64,000 nucleotides of DNA from an uncultured bacterium (GTDB lineage: Bacteria; Desulfobacterota; BSN033; UBA1163), in NCBI GenBank assembly GCA_938002255.1, contig CALLAL010000025.1, positions 1-64,000 on the forward strand, given 5' to 3'. The position numbers were made by a program, and so were the translations under genes. Numbering within the stretch: the stretch's first letter is position 1; each line of letters opens with the position of its first letter. Shown piece by piece: positions 17,440 to 24,436 of this stretch. The notes beneath the pieces are model-generated. The model saw only the letters and a program-made list of their open reading frames with translations, was not told the DNA's origin and searched no databases.

Positions 17440-18051
17440 ATGGGATGTCAAATTGAAAAAGCCAAAATTGATCAAACGATTGCTTTTCATGGACACAGAT
17501 GCCCGGGGTTGATGATCGGAATCCGAGCCGCTGAAGTTGCCCTGCAGCGATTGGGAGATATGAAGGGGAAAGATGTTGTGGCGATTGTGGAAACCGATAT
17601 GTGTGGAGTAGATGCAATCCAGTTCCTCACCGGTTGCACCTTTGGAAAAGGTAATCTGATCCATAAGGACTTAGGTAAAATCGCCTTCAACTTCTATGAC
17701 CGAGATCGGAACATCAGCTTTCGTCTACTTTTCGTCTCAGACATCGCAAGCGATCTGATTTCTGAACTGCGGAGTCTCATGAAAGAAAATGAGGCAGAGA
17801 AAATGACCGAGGGAGACGAGGACTGGATTCAGAGATTGAGGAATGAGCTGGAAGAAAGGTATATGGCCATCGATCTGGAGAAGATGTTCCTTGTGACAGA
17901 CCCTCCCTGGCCTGTTCCCAAGCCCGCAAAGATTTTGCAAAGCCTTCGGTGTGAAACCTGCGGAGAAATGACCATGGAGTCCAGAACCCGGAGGTTCGAT
18001 GGGAAAGTACTCTGCCTCCCCTGTTTTGAAAAGGTTGAGCAAAAGATTTAG
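17440..18051 (+). CDS. FmdE-domain protein with C-terminal zinc ribbon
   Basis: A 203-residue protein of the FmdE family. The conserved metal-binding motif FHGHRCPGL is near residue 24, followed by VETDMCGVDAIQFLTGCTFGKGN. A C4 ribbon (CETCGEM and CLPCFE) ends the protein. FmdE proteins accompany molybdenum or tungsten formylmethanofuran dehydrogenases in methanogens, but bacterial homologues usually stand alone and their role is unclear. AAGGGGG lies 9 nt before the ATG. Its TAG stop is followed in the same frame by a remnant of an M28 peptidase. Confidence 0.85.
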   Translation: MGCQIEKAKIDQTIAFHGHRCPGLMIGIRAAEVALQRLGDMKGKDVVAIVETDMCGVDAIQFLTGCTFGKGNLIHKDLGKIAFNFYDRDRNISFRLLFVSDIASDLISELRSLMKENEAEKMTEGDEDWIQRLRNELEERYMAIDLEKMFLVTDPPWPVPKPAKILQSLRCETCGEMTMESRTRRFDGKVLCLPCFEKVEQKI

Positions 18052-18264
18052 ATTGAATTGACTGCTCCTGAATGTTTCGGAGGAATTAACCTTTCGGATC
18101 ACTATTCTTTTTGGCGTCATGGATACCGTGCCATCATGGTGACCGATACCTCTTTTTTCAGGAATCCAAATTATCATCAGGAGACAGACACCCTTGACAC
18201 CCTCGATTTCCGTCGGATGGCAGAGGTGGTGAAGGGGATTCATTTGACGCTTCTGGAGAGGTAG
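18052..18264 (+). pseudogene. C-terminal remnant of an M28-family aminopeptidase
   Basis: The 68 codons before the TAG carry INLSDHYSFWRHGYRAIMVT, then DTSFFRNPNYHQETDTLDTL, which matches the C-terminal end of M28 zinc aminopeptidases. There the SDH-x-SFW and Y-H-x-x-x-D-T segments are conserved. The remaining zinc-ligand half of the enzyme is missing. The fragment starts straight after the fmdE stop codon, in the same frame and with no ribosome binding site, so it is a deletion remnant and not a working gene. Confidence 0.75.
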
Positions 18265-18272
18265 GAGGTGCA

Positions 18273-18860
18273 ATGACCAAGGAGATCAAACTGCAAAAGC
18301 CCAGTGATAAAGGATCAGTCTCTATTGAGGAAGCTCTTAACCAACGAAGATCGGTGAGAGATTATAAAAAGGCTTCGTTAACCGTTGGAGAGATCTCGCA
18401 ACTCCTCTGGTCCGCTTCTGGGAAAAACCTATTTCGGAGAACGGCACCCTCTGCAGGAGCGACCTACCCCTTGGAGATCTATCTCGTTGTGGGTGAAGTA
18501 GAAGATCTCGAATCAGGAGTTTATCATTATTCCATCGCCAGACACAGTTTGGAGAAGATGAAAGGGGAGGATGTCCGGAGAGCGCTATGTCGGGCGGCCT
18601 TAGAGCAGAGGATGATTGAGCGAGCGCCCATCAGCATCATCATCGCCGCAGATTATTACAGAACGACTGGCCATTATGGACAGAGAGGAGTGCGTTATGT
18701 CCATATGGAGGCCGGCCATGTAGGGCAAAATGTCTCTCTTCAGGCCGTGGCTTTAAATATGGGAACTGTCATGATTGGAGCTTTTGATGACCGGCAGGTG
18801 AAGGAGATTCTTGGGATTGAAGAAGAACCTCTCTATATCCTCCCTGTTGGGAAGGTCTGA
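18273..18860 (+). CDS. SagB-type nitroreductase-family dehydrogenase
   Basis: A 195-residue FMN-dependent oxidoreductase of the SagB/ThcOx group. The N-terminal motif RRSVRDYKKASLT binds FMN phosphate. TAPSAGATYPLEIYLVVGEV is the diagnostic SagB segment, and RYVHMEAGHVGQNVSLQA is the flavin and substrate region. SagB enzymes oxidise azolines in thiazole/oxazole-modified peptides, but standalone copies are common and need not do this; no YcaO or precursor-peptide gene is near. A perfect AGGAGGT stands just before the ATG. The M28 remnant ends 8 nt upstream. Confidence 0.87.
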   Translation: MTKEIKLQKPSDKGSVSIEEALNQRRSVRDYKKASLTVGEISQLLWSASGKNLFRRTAPSAGATYPLEIYLVVGEVEDLESGVYHYSIARHSLEKMKGEDVRRALCRAALEQRMIERAPISIIIAADYYRTTGHYGQRGVRYVHMEAGHVGQNVSLQAVALNMGTVMIGAFDDRQVKEILGIEEEPLYILPVGKV

Positions 18861-18888
18861 AGAGGTTCATGACAACGAGGCCTGTTTC

Positions 18889-18970
18889 TGTTATCGGTAA
18901 CGGTTTGGTAAAACAAAGACGACCCACACACCCTTTTATGAACGATACGGGTTTTCATAACCGTAACCTT
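18889..18970. repeat. Imperfect inverted repeat between convergent genes
   Basis: GGTAACGGTT (18897-18906) and AACCGTAACC (near 18959-18968) are inverted with one mismatch, with about 50 bp between them. The stretch lies between the ends of the sagB-like and HD genes, where a two-way terminator would be expected, but there is no T-tract. Confidence 0.35.
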
Positions 18971-19002
18971 TCCCTTCTCCTTACCTGGGTTGAGTTCCAA
19001 CA

Positions 19003-19581
19003 TTACAAATTGCCTTGCAAGCCGATGGCTTCAGCCACTTCCTGCATGCCTTTGATGGTGTCATCAATCAGCTCATCCAAGCCGATCTGAAGCATCTCTG
19101 CCCCTTTTTCGATGACCGACCGATCCACACCAGCAGCAAACCGCTTGTCCTTCCACTTGTTTTTGACGGATTTCACCTGAACATCAAGGACGCTTTTGGA
19201 AGGACGGATGAGGGCTGTCGTGACCACCAGTCCTGTCAGCTCATCAATCGTATAGAGATATTTTTCCAAAAGGGTCTCGGGTTTAACTTCTGAACAGATT
19301 CCCCAGCCGTGAGAAACGGCCGCCCGGATGTAGTCTTCTGGCCATCCTTTTTCACGCAGTATCTCACCGGTCTTTTGGCAATGCTGATCCGGAAACTGTT
19401 CGTAATCGAGGTCGTGAATCAAACCAATTATCCCCCACTTTTCCTCATCTTCTCCCCGTTTGCGAGCGATGTAGCGCATCACTCCCTCCACTGCATAGGC
19501 ATGTTTTCGAAGACTATCACTTTCATTGTATTGATGTAGAAGTTCCAACGCTTCCTGCCGGGTAGGAATTTTTTCTGTCAT
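19003..19581 (-). CDS. HD-domain phosphohydrolase
   Basis: A 192-residue HD-superfamily protein. The metal ligands are visible as LRKHAYAVEGVM, LIHDLDYEQFP, SHGWG and IDELTG (H...HD...H...D). Such proteins hydrolyse phosphoesters, often nucleotides; the substrate is unknown. I chose ATG 19581, which has GAGGAGGAAGATCCT immediately upstream and gives MTEKIPTRQEALELL, in place of the longer frame to 19617. It is divergent from the MBL gene at 19945, and a MITE copy sits in the shared upstream region. Confidence 0.85.
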   Translation of the reverse strand: MTEKIPTRQEALELLHQYNESDSLRKHAYAVEGVMRYIARKRGEDEEKWGIIGLIHDLDYEQFPDQHCQKTGEILREKGWPEDYIRAAVSHGWGICSEVKPETLLEKYLYTIDELTGLVVTTALIRPSKSVLDVQVKSVKNKWKDKRFAAGVDRSVIEKGAEMLQIGLDELIDDTIKGMQEVAEAIGLQGNL

Positions 19582-19638
19582 AGGATCTTCCTCCTCTTTT
19601 CTTTCTTTTTTTACCATTTCTGCTATAAGCCGGTCAAG

Positions 19639-19869
19639 GTAACCCCTCAGTGATGGGGTGTTTTCGGTTTAAAAGGGTTGGAACGTTCCTCCTCCAAAAC
19701 CTTGAATAGCGGTTATAATTATAGAAAATTACCCTCATCAGGGCCCTTATGTCCTTTGAATCGGTTTTTTTGAATCAGATTGGGTCGTTTTGACGAACAG
19801 AGGTTTCGCTTCAAGGTTTTTCCGAAGCAACCTCCCAACCCTTTTTTATTTCTTTAACTGAGGAGTTAC
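19639..19869. mobile_element. MITE-like element, copy 2
   Basis: A 231 bp element with left end GTAACCCCTCAGT and right end ACTGAGGAGTTAC (one mismatch in the inverted repeat). It is flanked by CGGTCAAG (19631-19638) and TGGTCAAG (19870-19877), an 8 bp target duplication with one difference. It contains the nested repeats seen in the other copies and no coding capacity beyond shadow frames. It lies in the divergent promoter region between the HD and MBL genes. Confidence 0.88.
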
Positions 19870-19888
19870 TGGTCAAGTCACCATTCAA

Positions 19889-19922
19889 TTGACAGTCTCC
19901 CTTTGTTAGGTTATTCGATAAC
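19889..19922 (+). promoter_or_regulatory. Candidate promoter with palindrome over the -10 region
   Basis: TTGACA (19889-19894) is followed after 17 bp by TATTCG (19912-19917), a weak -10. The -10 lies within a perfect palindrome GTTAT-TCG-ATAAC (19910-19922) that could be an operator. It is 20 bp downstream of MITE copy 2 and reads toward the MBL gene. Confidence 0.45.
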
Positions 19923-19944
19923 AAATACGGTTCAATCGGGGGGG

Positions 19945-20673
19945 ATGATGAGCAAAATAATAGAAGGCCTCTATATGATACCCGGACAGGATGAGATGAT
20001 GCCGGATTCTCATACCTACTTAATTGGCCACCCCTCTTCGAAAGATCTTTCCCTGATCGATCCAGGGCTTGTTGGGAAGGGGAATGATAAGATCGATTCG
20101 ATTTTGAAGATGGGAATCGAATTGGAAGACATTCGAAGGGTGATTATGACCCATACTCATTTCGATCATATTGGTGCCCTTTCAGAGATTCAGAAGAGAA
20201 TTCCTTGGGCAGAATTATGGGTGCATCAGGCAGAAGGAGATCCGTTAGAATTAGGAGACGAACGGTCGGTCTATGGCATGGAGATGTTTCAGCAGATCTG
20301 CCAGATGCAGTATAAGATCAAGGGAGGATCGTTTCGGTTTCGTATTGACCGCAAATTAAAGGGAGGGGAGATCCTCAAGATCGGAGGAATGACATGGGAT
20401 GTAATCCATATCCCAGGACATTCTCTCGGGAGTATCGGTCTTTATTATGCTCCTGAGAAGGCTCTTATTCCTGGGGATGTCATCTATGCAGATCATGCGA
20501 TCGGTCGCTTCGATCTCTATGGCGCAGATGGAACGGTCCTCAAAGAGTCCTTAATGAGGCTTTCGGAATTGGACGTGGCCATCCTTCTACCGGGTCATAA
20601 CCGCACCGTCACAAAACTGCCGGCGGGGTACATTCTTGAAACCCTGCAACATTGGGAGCCTTTTCTGACTTAG
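19945..20673 (+). CDS. MBL-fold metallo-hydrolase
   Basis: A 242-residue metallo-beta-lactamase-fold hydrolase. Motif MTHTHFDHIGAL holds the HxHxDH ligands, VIHIPGHSLGSIGLYY the third histidine, IPGDVIYADHAIGRF the bridging Asp and LLPGHNRTV the last histidine. This is the complete glyoxalase-II-like ligand set, so it should bind two metals; the substrate is unknown. ATG 19945 follows GGGGGG closely. The exported HDAC-like gene begins 4 nt after its stop, so the two are probably co-transcribed. Confidence 0.87.
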   Translation: MMSKIIEGLYMIPGQDEMMPDSHTYLIGHPSSKDLSLIDPGLVGKGNDKIDSILKMGIELEDIRRVIMTHTHFDHIGALSEIQKRIPWAELWVHQAEGDPLELGDERSVYGMEMFQQICQMQYKIKGGSFRFRIDRKLKGGEILKIGGMTWDVIHIPGHSLGSIGLYYAPEKALIPGDVIYADHAIGRFDLYGADGTVLKESLMRLSELDVAILLPGHNRTVTKLPAGYILETLQHWEPFLT

Positions 20674-20677
20674 GAAA

Positions 20678-21982
20678 ATGCACCGTCTCTCTTTTCTGTT
20701 CTTCCTCATAATCATAATCATTGGGTTTATTGGCCTGGTTCTTTTTCCCTCCTCTGTGACGGGGCAGCCAAAACAAGAGATCTGGTATCATACGGGCTAC
20801 CCTGGGGGGCTGATAGGGCCTCGATCAGGTATGTCAGCACTTACAGGACCGACCAAAATGCCTATGATCTTTGAAGCGATATGGCGAAACCGCCTTATCC
20901 ATCCAGAGCAGATTCACACAGACCACCCCCTGGTCATTGGAAGGTCAGCCGAGGCACCCCCCATCGATCTTGAAAGCCTCCGTCAGGTTCATACGGATCG
21001 CTATTTAAAGGCCCTCTTCACCGGAGAACCTCTTCATCTGGCCACTTCCCAGGGACTTCCCTTTTGGAATGAAAGCATCGCAAGAGGGTGGCTCCTCAAC
21101 GTGGGCGGACTCTATGCTGCTGCTAAGACAGCCCTTGTGAAGAAGACAATTACAGCCAATCTCGGCCACGGATATCATCATGCTACCGCAAACCGTGGAT
21201 CTGGCTTCTGTACGATCAATGGGCTGGTCGTGGTCGCTCATAAGCTCATTCGAGAGGGGATGGCAAAACAAGTGATGATCATTGACCTCGATCAACATGA
21301 AGGGAATGGAACCGCAGAATGTATCATCGGACATTCCAGGATATGGAATGTTTCCATTTTCGGCAGTCCTATGGGAGGGCCTCCCACATCAGAAAATAAC
21401 CGTGTCTTTCAGGTTCAACACGGAATGTTTGAGATCGGTGAAAGACGAGATGTCCATTATCTCGCGGTCATTTCGGAGATTCTCCCCAAGCTCATCAAAC
21501 ATCAGAACCCGGATCTGATCCTCTACCAGGCGGGAATGGATCCTTACGACAGTGCAGGGATCACCAAGAAAGCTCTTGCGATCAGGGACGCCTATGTCTT
21601 TGCTTTGGCACGATTGCTTCATATTCCAGTAACTTGGGTATTGGCAGGAGGCTATTCGGATATGGATACGCTCATTGAACTCCATACTGGCACGGTTCGC
21701 ATGGCTCATGAGGTGCTGGCAAAAGTGAATCCAGGAGATCGAATGACCCACCGAGGGATAACCCCCTATGAGTGGAACGTCCAAGATGGGACCTTCTCCT
21801 TTCCAGACTGGACCTCTCTCTTAAGTGGAAAACTACAAATGGATCAGCCTCCTTTTATGCGTGAGAGTCACATCAAAGAATTTATTAAGTCCCGTAACGC
21901 CTTATTCAAAGAAGAGAAATTACCAGACGATAAAATAGACTCTGCCTACAGGAGGCTTTTCTCCTGGAAGCCTCTCCCCTGA
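20678..21982 (+). CDS. Exported histone-deacetylase-family protein
   Basis: A 434-residue protein with the arginase/deacetylase fold of class I/II HDACs and acetylpolyamine amidohydrolases. Key segments are NLGHGYHHATANRGSGFCTI (the double histidine charge relay) and MIIDLDQHEGNGTAE (zinc Asp and His). YQAGMDPYDSAG carries the second zinc Asp. An N-terminal hydrophobic segment (LSFLFFLIIIIIGFIGLVLF) followed by polar sequence marks it as exported or membrane-anchored, which is unusual because bacterial relatives are mostly cytoplasmic. Likely chemistry is removal of acetyl or acyl groups from an amine in the periplasm; the substrate is unknown. It follows the MBL gene by 4 nt. Confidence 0.85.
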   Translation: MHRLSFLFFLIIIIIGFIGLVLFPSSVTGQPKQEIWYHTGYPGGLIGPRSGMSALTGPTKMPMIFEAIWRNRLIHPEQIHTDHPLVIGRSAEAPPIDLESLRQVHTDRYLKALFTGEPLHLATSQGLPFWNESIARGWLLNVGGLYAAAKTALVKKTITANLGHGYHHATANRGSGFCTINGLVVVAHKLIREGMAKQVMIIDLDQHEGNGTAECIIGHSRIWNVSIFGSPMGGPPTSENNRVFQVQHGMFEIGERRDVHYLAVISEILPKLIKHQNPDLILYQAGMDPYDSAGITKKALAIRDAYVFALARLLHIPVTWVLAGGYSDMDTLIELHTGTVRMAHEVLAKVNPGDRMTHRGITPYEWNVQDGTFSFPDWTSLLSGKLQMDQPPFMRESHIKEFIKSRNALFKEEKLPDDKIDSAYRRLFSWKPLP

Positions 21983-21999
21983 CTCACCGGTGTAACCAT

Positions 22000-22042
22000 C
22001 CCCTTCATCTTAAAAAGTGACCGGTATCATTTGATGAAGGGG
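22000..22042 (+). terminator. Hairpin after the HDAC-like gene
   Basis: CCCCTTCATC and GATGAAGGGG pair as a 10 bp perfect stem around a 23 nt loop, 18 bp after the stop codon. No T-tract follows, so it may be a processing or stabilising structure or a factor-dependent terminator. The next 120 bp contain no gene. Confidence 0.4.
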
Positions 22043-22164
22043 GTCAATCTCCACTATGGGAAAAATGGGCCAAACACAAAGGCCCTCCTTTTATAAAATG
22101 AGGAGAGAAAGGCGGGATGAGATGATGAGAAACTGGTTTTTCATCATTTTTTATCAAGCCTTCA

Positions 22165-22551
22165 ATGATACCCGAAGAAGCCCATCCTGCCCAGACTCCG
22201 AGAATAAAACGAGAAGGCAATGGTGTGTTCATCGAATCCCAAGGGCACATTCTTATGATTGGCTACCTCATCATCGAGGCAGAATCGATCGCAGTAACGA
22301 CTTTTGCAGGGAAACCGGTTAAAGCTACCTTCAACAGGATACGACCCTGCCACGGGATTCGGGCTTTTGAAGACGCGGAAACTCCTCTCCAGGTAAAACC
22401 AATCAAACTGGGGCAATCCTAAAAGGTTGAGGAGGGAGAATCGCTTGTGATTGCAGGGTATGGAGAAGACAATGCTGTTCAAGCGGTTCGCGTGATCAGT
22501 CGTAAGGAATTTACAGGATATTGGGACTATCTTCTTGATGAAGCAATCTAG
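22165..22551 (+). pseudogene. Trypsin-like (S1C/HtrA-type) serine protease remnant
   Basis: One reading frame shows GNGVFIESQGHILMIGYLII, then EAESIAVTTFAGKPVKATF and TPLQVKPIKLGQS. A TAA interrupts at 22420-22422, and the frame goes on as EGESLVIAGYGEDNAVQAVR and GYWDYLLDEAI before a TAG at 22549-22551. This matches the first half of HtrA-type exported proteases (a GSGFVI-like beta strand, then the GE/AVQAVRVIS region). The catalytic serine half is missing, and the usual His context reads TIGYLI-like with no histidine. A hydrophobic stretch in another frame at 22122-22165 may be the old signal peptide. I call it a decayed gene with at least two stops and a 3' deletion. Confidence 0.65.
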
Positions 22552-22574
22552 ATGGTGCCCGCTCTGGCTTTTCT

Positions 22575-22757
22575 TTATGAAGCTAAGAAAGCCAGGACGG
22601 CATGGATCGTGGCGCTGATTAAAAGGATTGTGCCTGTTTTTCGATGGACTCCAAAAGGGACCTTAATCCATCGACGCCCCGAACTTAACTGAAAGAGGAT
22701 TAACAGAAAGTTTAAAATTCCCAAAATCAGAATGATCGATATCCCACCCAGAGTCAT
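22575..22757 (-). CDS. 60-residue membrane protein
   Basis: A small protein with two hydrophobic segments (IILILGILNFLLILFQL and ILLISATIHAVLAFLA) separated by a basic stretch, GRRWIKVPFGVHRKTG. An AGGAGG site 8-9 nt before the ATG supports it as a real gene. The two helices, with one histidine in the loop and one in helix two, recall cytochrome b561-like or heme-binding membrane fragments, but I cannot assign a family. It is 64 bp downstream of the SOR-like gene on the same strand and is likely co-transcribed, perhaps a membrane partner. Confidence 0.65.
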   Translation of the reverse strand: MTLGGISIILILGILNFLLILFQLSSGRRWIKVPFGVHRKTGTILLISATIHAVLAFLAS

Positions 22758-22821
22758 GAAATAAACCCTCCTTCACCCCATTGAATCATTTTTGATTCTT
22801 TGATAGGGTTCCTTATGGAGT

Positions 22822-23199
22822 CTATCCCCTGACAGCAATCTTTACTGTCGCGGGTCCGGTGCTTCCATGGATATTACAATGTGCCTCAGCCATTATTTCC
22901 GTGTCTTCAAGGACGGTTAGTTTGACCTCTCTGGTAAAGATCTCTGACTCAGGTCTTTCGTTTGCCGAAAAATCCCATCGAGCAATCTCCTTTTTATTGG
23001 CTCCGACCTGGAGGGATTTAGTGTAGTGAAGAAAACTGTTTCCTTTATGGGTGACAGTCACACGAATAACAGCCTCCGACCCTTTGGGGACAACTTGAGG
23101 AGCTTCGATAGAAGTTGAAGCTTTATTTGCGAGTGCAACTCCTGCATGGAGGGTAAGGAAAAAGAAAGGCAAGGATAAAAGAAATTCTCTTCTTTGCAC
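22822..23199 (-). CDS. Exported desulfoferrodoxin/SOR-like iron protein
   Basis: A 125-residue protein with a signal peptide that contains a twin-arginine-like RREFLLSL and ends ALA-N. The mature part has a superoxide-reductase-like beta sandwich. VTVTHKGNSFLHYTKSL and EAHCNIHGSTG supply His and Cys residues in the pattern of the SOR Fe(His)4Cys site, though the usual third-histidine segment is less clear. GTG 23199 is chosen because AGGAGGT stands 5 nt upstream; the longer frame to 23256 lacks one. An exported SOR domain would act on superoxide or sulfur compounds in the periplasm. It is followed by a small membrane protein gene. Confidence 0.75.
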   Translation of the reverse strand: MQRREFLLSLPFFFLTLHAGVALANKASTSIEAPQVVPKGSEAVIRVTVTHKGNSFLHYTKSLQVGANKKEIARWDFSANERPESEIFTREVKLTVLEDTEIMAEAHCNIHGSTGPATVKIAVRG

Positions 23200-23327
23200 A
23201 GTACACCTCCTGATGAGATTTTTACATAATTTTAACTTATCTTTTTCCCAATGCAATGAGGAAGTTGCCTAACGATAACCGGATCAGTTACACATAAGAT
23301 AGTGATCCGGAAGGGGTCAGATCAACC

Positions 23328-24374
23328 ATGCAGGATTTTACCCGAAGAGATCTCTTAAAAAAAGCCAGTCAAATGGCTCTTGGGGTGGGGTTATTCCATC
23401 AGGCCCTTTGGAGTTGTACCGGAAAGTTTGCTGGAAGCCTGACTCCCAAAGAGCCCTTCCTTTATGAATATGATGAACGGTTCTTAAAATATTGGGATCC
23501 CATTTATGGCCCTCCTCTTCGCTGGTCAGCCGCCTATGGAGGGCCAAGCCATTTTCATGGACATATCCAAGGGGGAGCCACGCCAGGAGTCGATTATGAT
23601 GTACCAATGAACACGCCACTGGTTCCAATGATGGCTTCTTATTTAAGGCAAGCCACAAAGGATAAGCATGGTTCCATCTATATTTTATTGATCAACAAGT
23701 ATCGTCCCTCCTATCGTGTCAGTTATGGTCACTTAAATAAAATTTTTTCTGATCGCAGGTATTTTTTAAAAGGAGAGGTGAAACAAGCTCCAGAAGAGGG
23801 AGTGAGGCCTCTCTTAAGGGGTCAGATCGTCGCACTCTCGGGGAATTCGGGGACAGGGTTCTTGAGGAATCGTTTTATCCAGACTCCTCACCTTCATATT
23901 ACGCTTTATTATCTCAATATAGAGAATCGAACCATGGCCTATCTTGATCCCGAAAAGTTCGGGTTGGATGGAGGCCCTCCTGTGTTCTGGGATGGAGAAA
24001 CTCATTTAGATGTGGAACCAAAAGAGAGAGTGTTTTGGCTGGACCATACCCTAAAAACCCTAAAGGAGGAACTCCGTCATTGGGTGGGAATCTCCGACTG
24101 GGAGGAGTTGAAAGGCACCTTGCTGGAATATCGTCATCTTCTTGAGGGAGTTGAGGGTCGAGAGATTTTAAACTCAAAGCATTTTCATGATATGAGATCG
24201 TTGCTAAAAAAGGTGATACTGGAAGAGAAGAGGTTTCTTCCGGGGACAAGGCCTTATTCCCTGATGCTAAAGATCGTTGGGTACAGCATGGATGAAAATC
24301 AAGACATCATTCTCACCTTACCGTTTATTGCGCCAGGTCTTGAAATTGGTTATCGAAAACCGTTTGAAGAGTGA
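23328..24374 (+). CDS. Tat-exported M23/LytM-like protein, probably degenerate
   Basis: A 348-residue protein. The start MQDFTRRDLLKKASQMALG is a Tat signal. About residues 65-195 form a LytM-like domain: GATPGVDYDVPMNTPLVP corresponds to the first zinc motif, YRVSYGHLNKI to the middle strand and PHLHITLYY to the HxH motif. In active M23 peptidases the first motif is HxxxD; here the His position is Thr (TPGVD), so peptidoglycan hydrolysis is doubtful and it may be a binding protein or divalent-metal-free regulator. The last 130 residues are alpha-helical and unassigned. AAGGGG precedes the ATG. Confidence 0.75.
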   Translation: MQDFTRRDLLKKASQMALGVGLFHQALWSCTGKFAGSLTPKEPFLYEYDERFLKYWDPIYGPPLRWSAAYGGPSHFHGHIQGGATPGVDYDVPMNTPLVPMMASYLRQATKDKHGSIYILLINKYRPSYRVSYGHLNKIFSDRRYFLKGEVKQAPEEGVRPLLRGQIVALSGNSGTGFLRNRFIQTPHLHITLYYLNIENRTMAYLDPEKFGLDGGPPVFWDGETHLDVEPKERVFWLDHTLKTLKEELRHWVGISDWEELKGTLLEYRHLLEGVEGREILNSKHFHDMRSLLKKVILEEKRFLPGTRPYSLMLKIVGYSMDENQDIILTLPFIAPGLEIGYRKPFEE

Positions 24375-24436
24375 ACATGTTATCCTTTAAAACATGGAGT
24401 CCTTTGGGGTACTTCATGAACCTTTAGGAGAAAAAG

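Noticed and set aside
16389-18264. Formylmethanofuran dehydrogenase cluster suggested by the FmdE-like gene
   Set aside because: No Fmd/Fwd catalytic subunits are nearby and bacterial FmdE-domain proteins often stand alone.
18889-18970. A further MITE copy between the sagB-like and HD genes
   Set aside because: It shares only the short word GGTAAC with the element ends; the internal blocks are absent.
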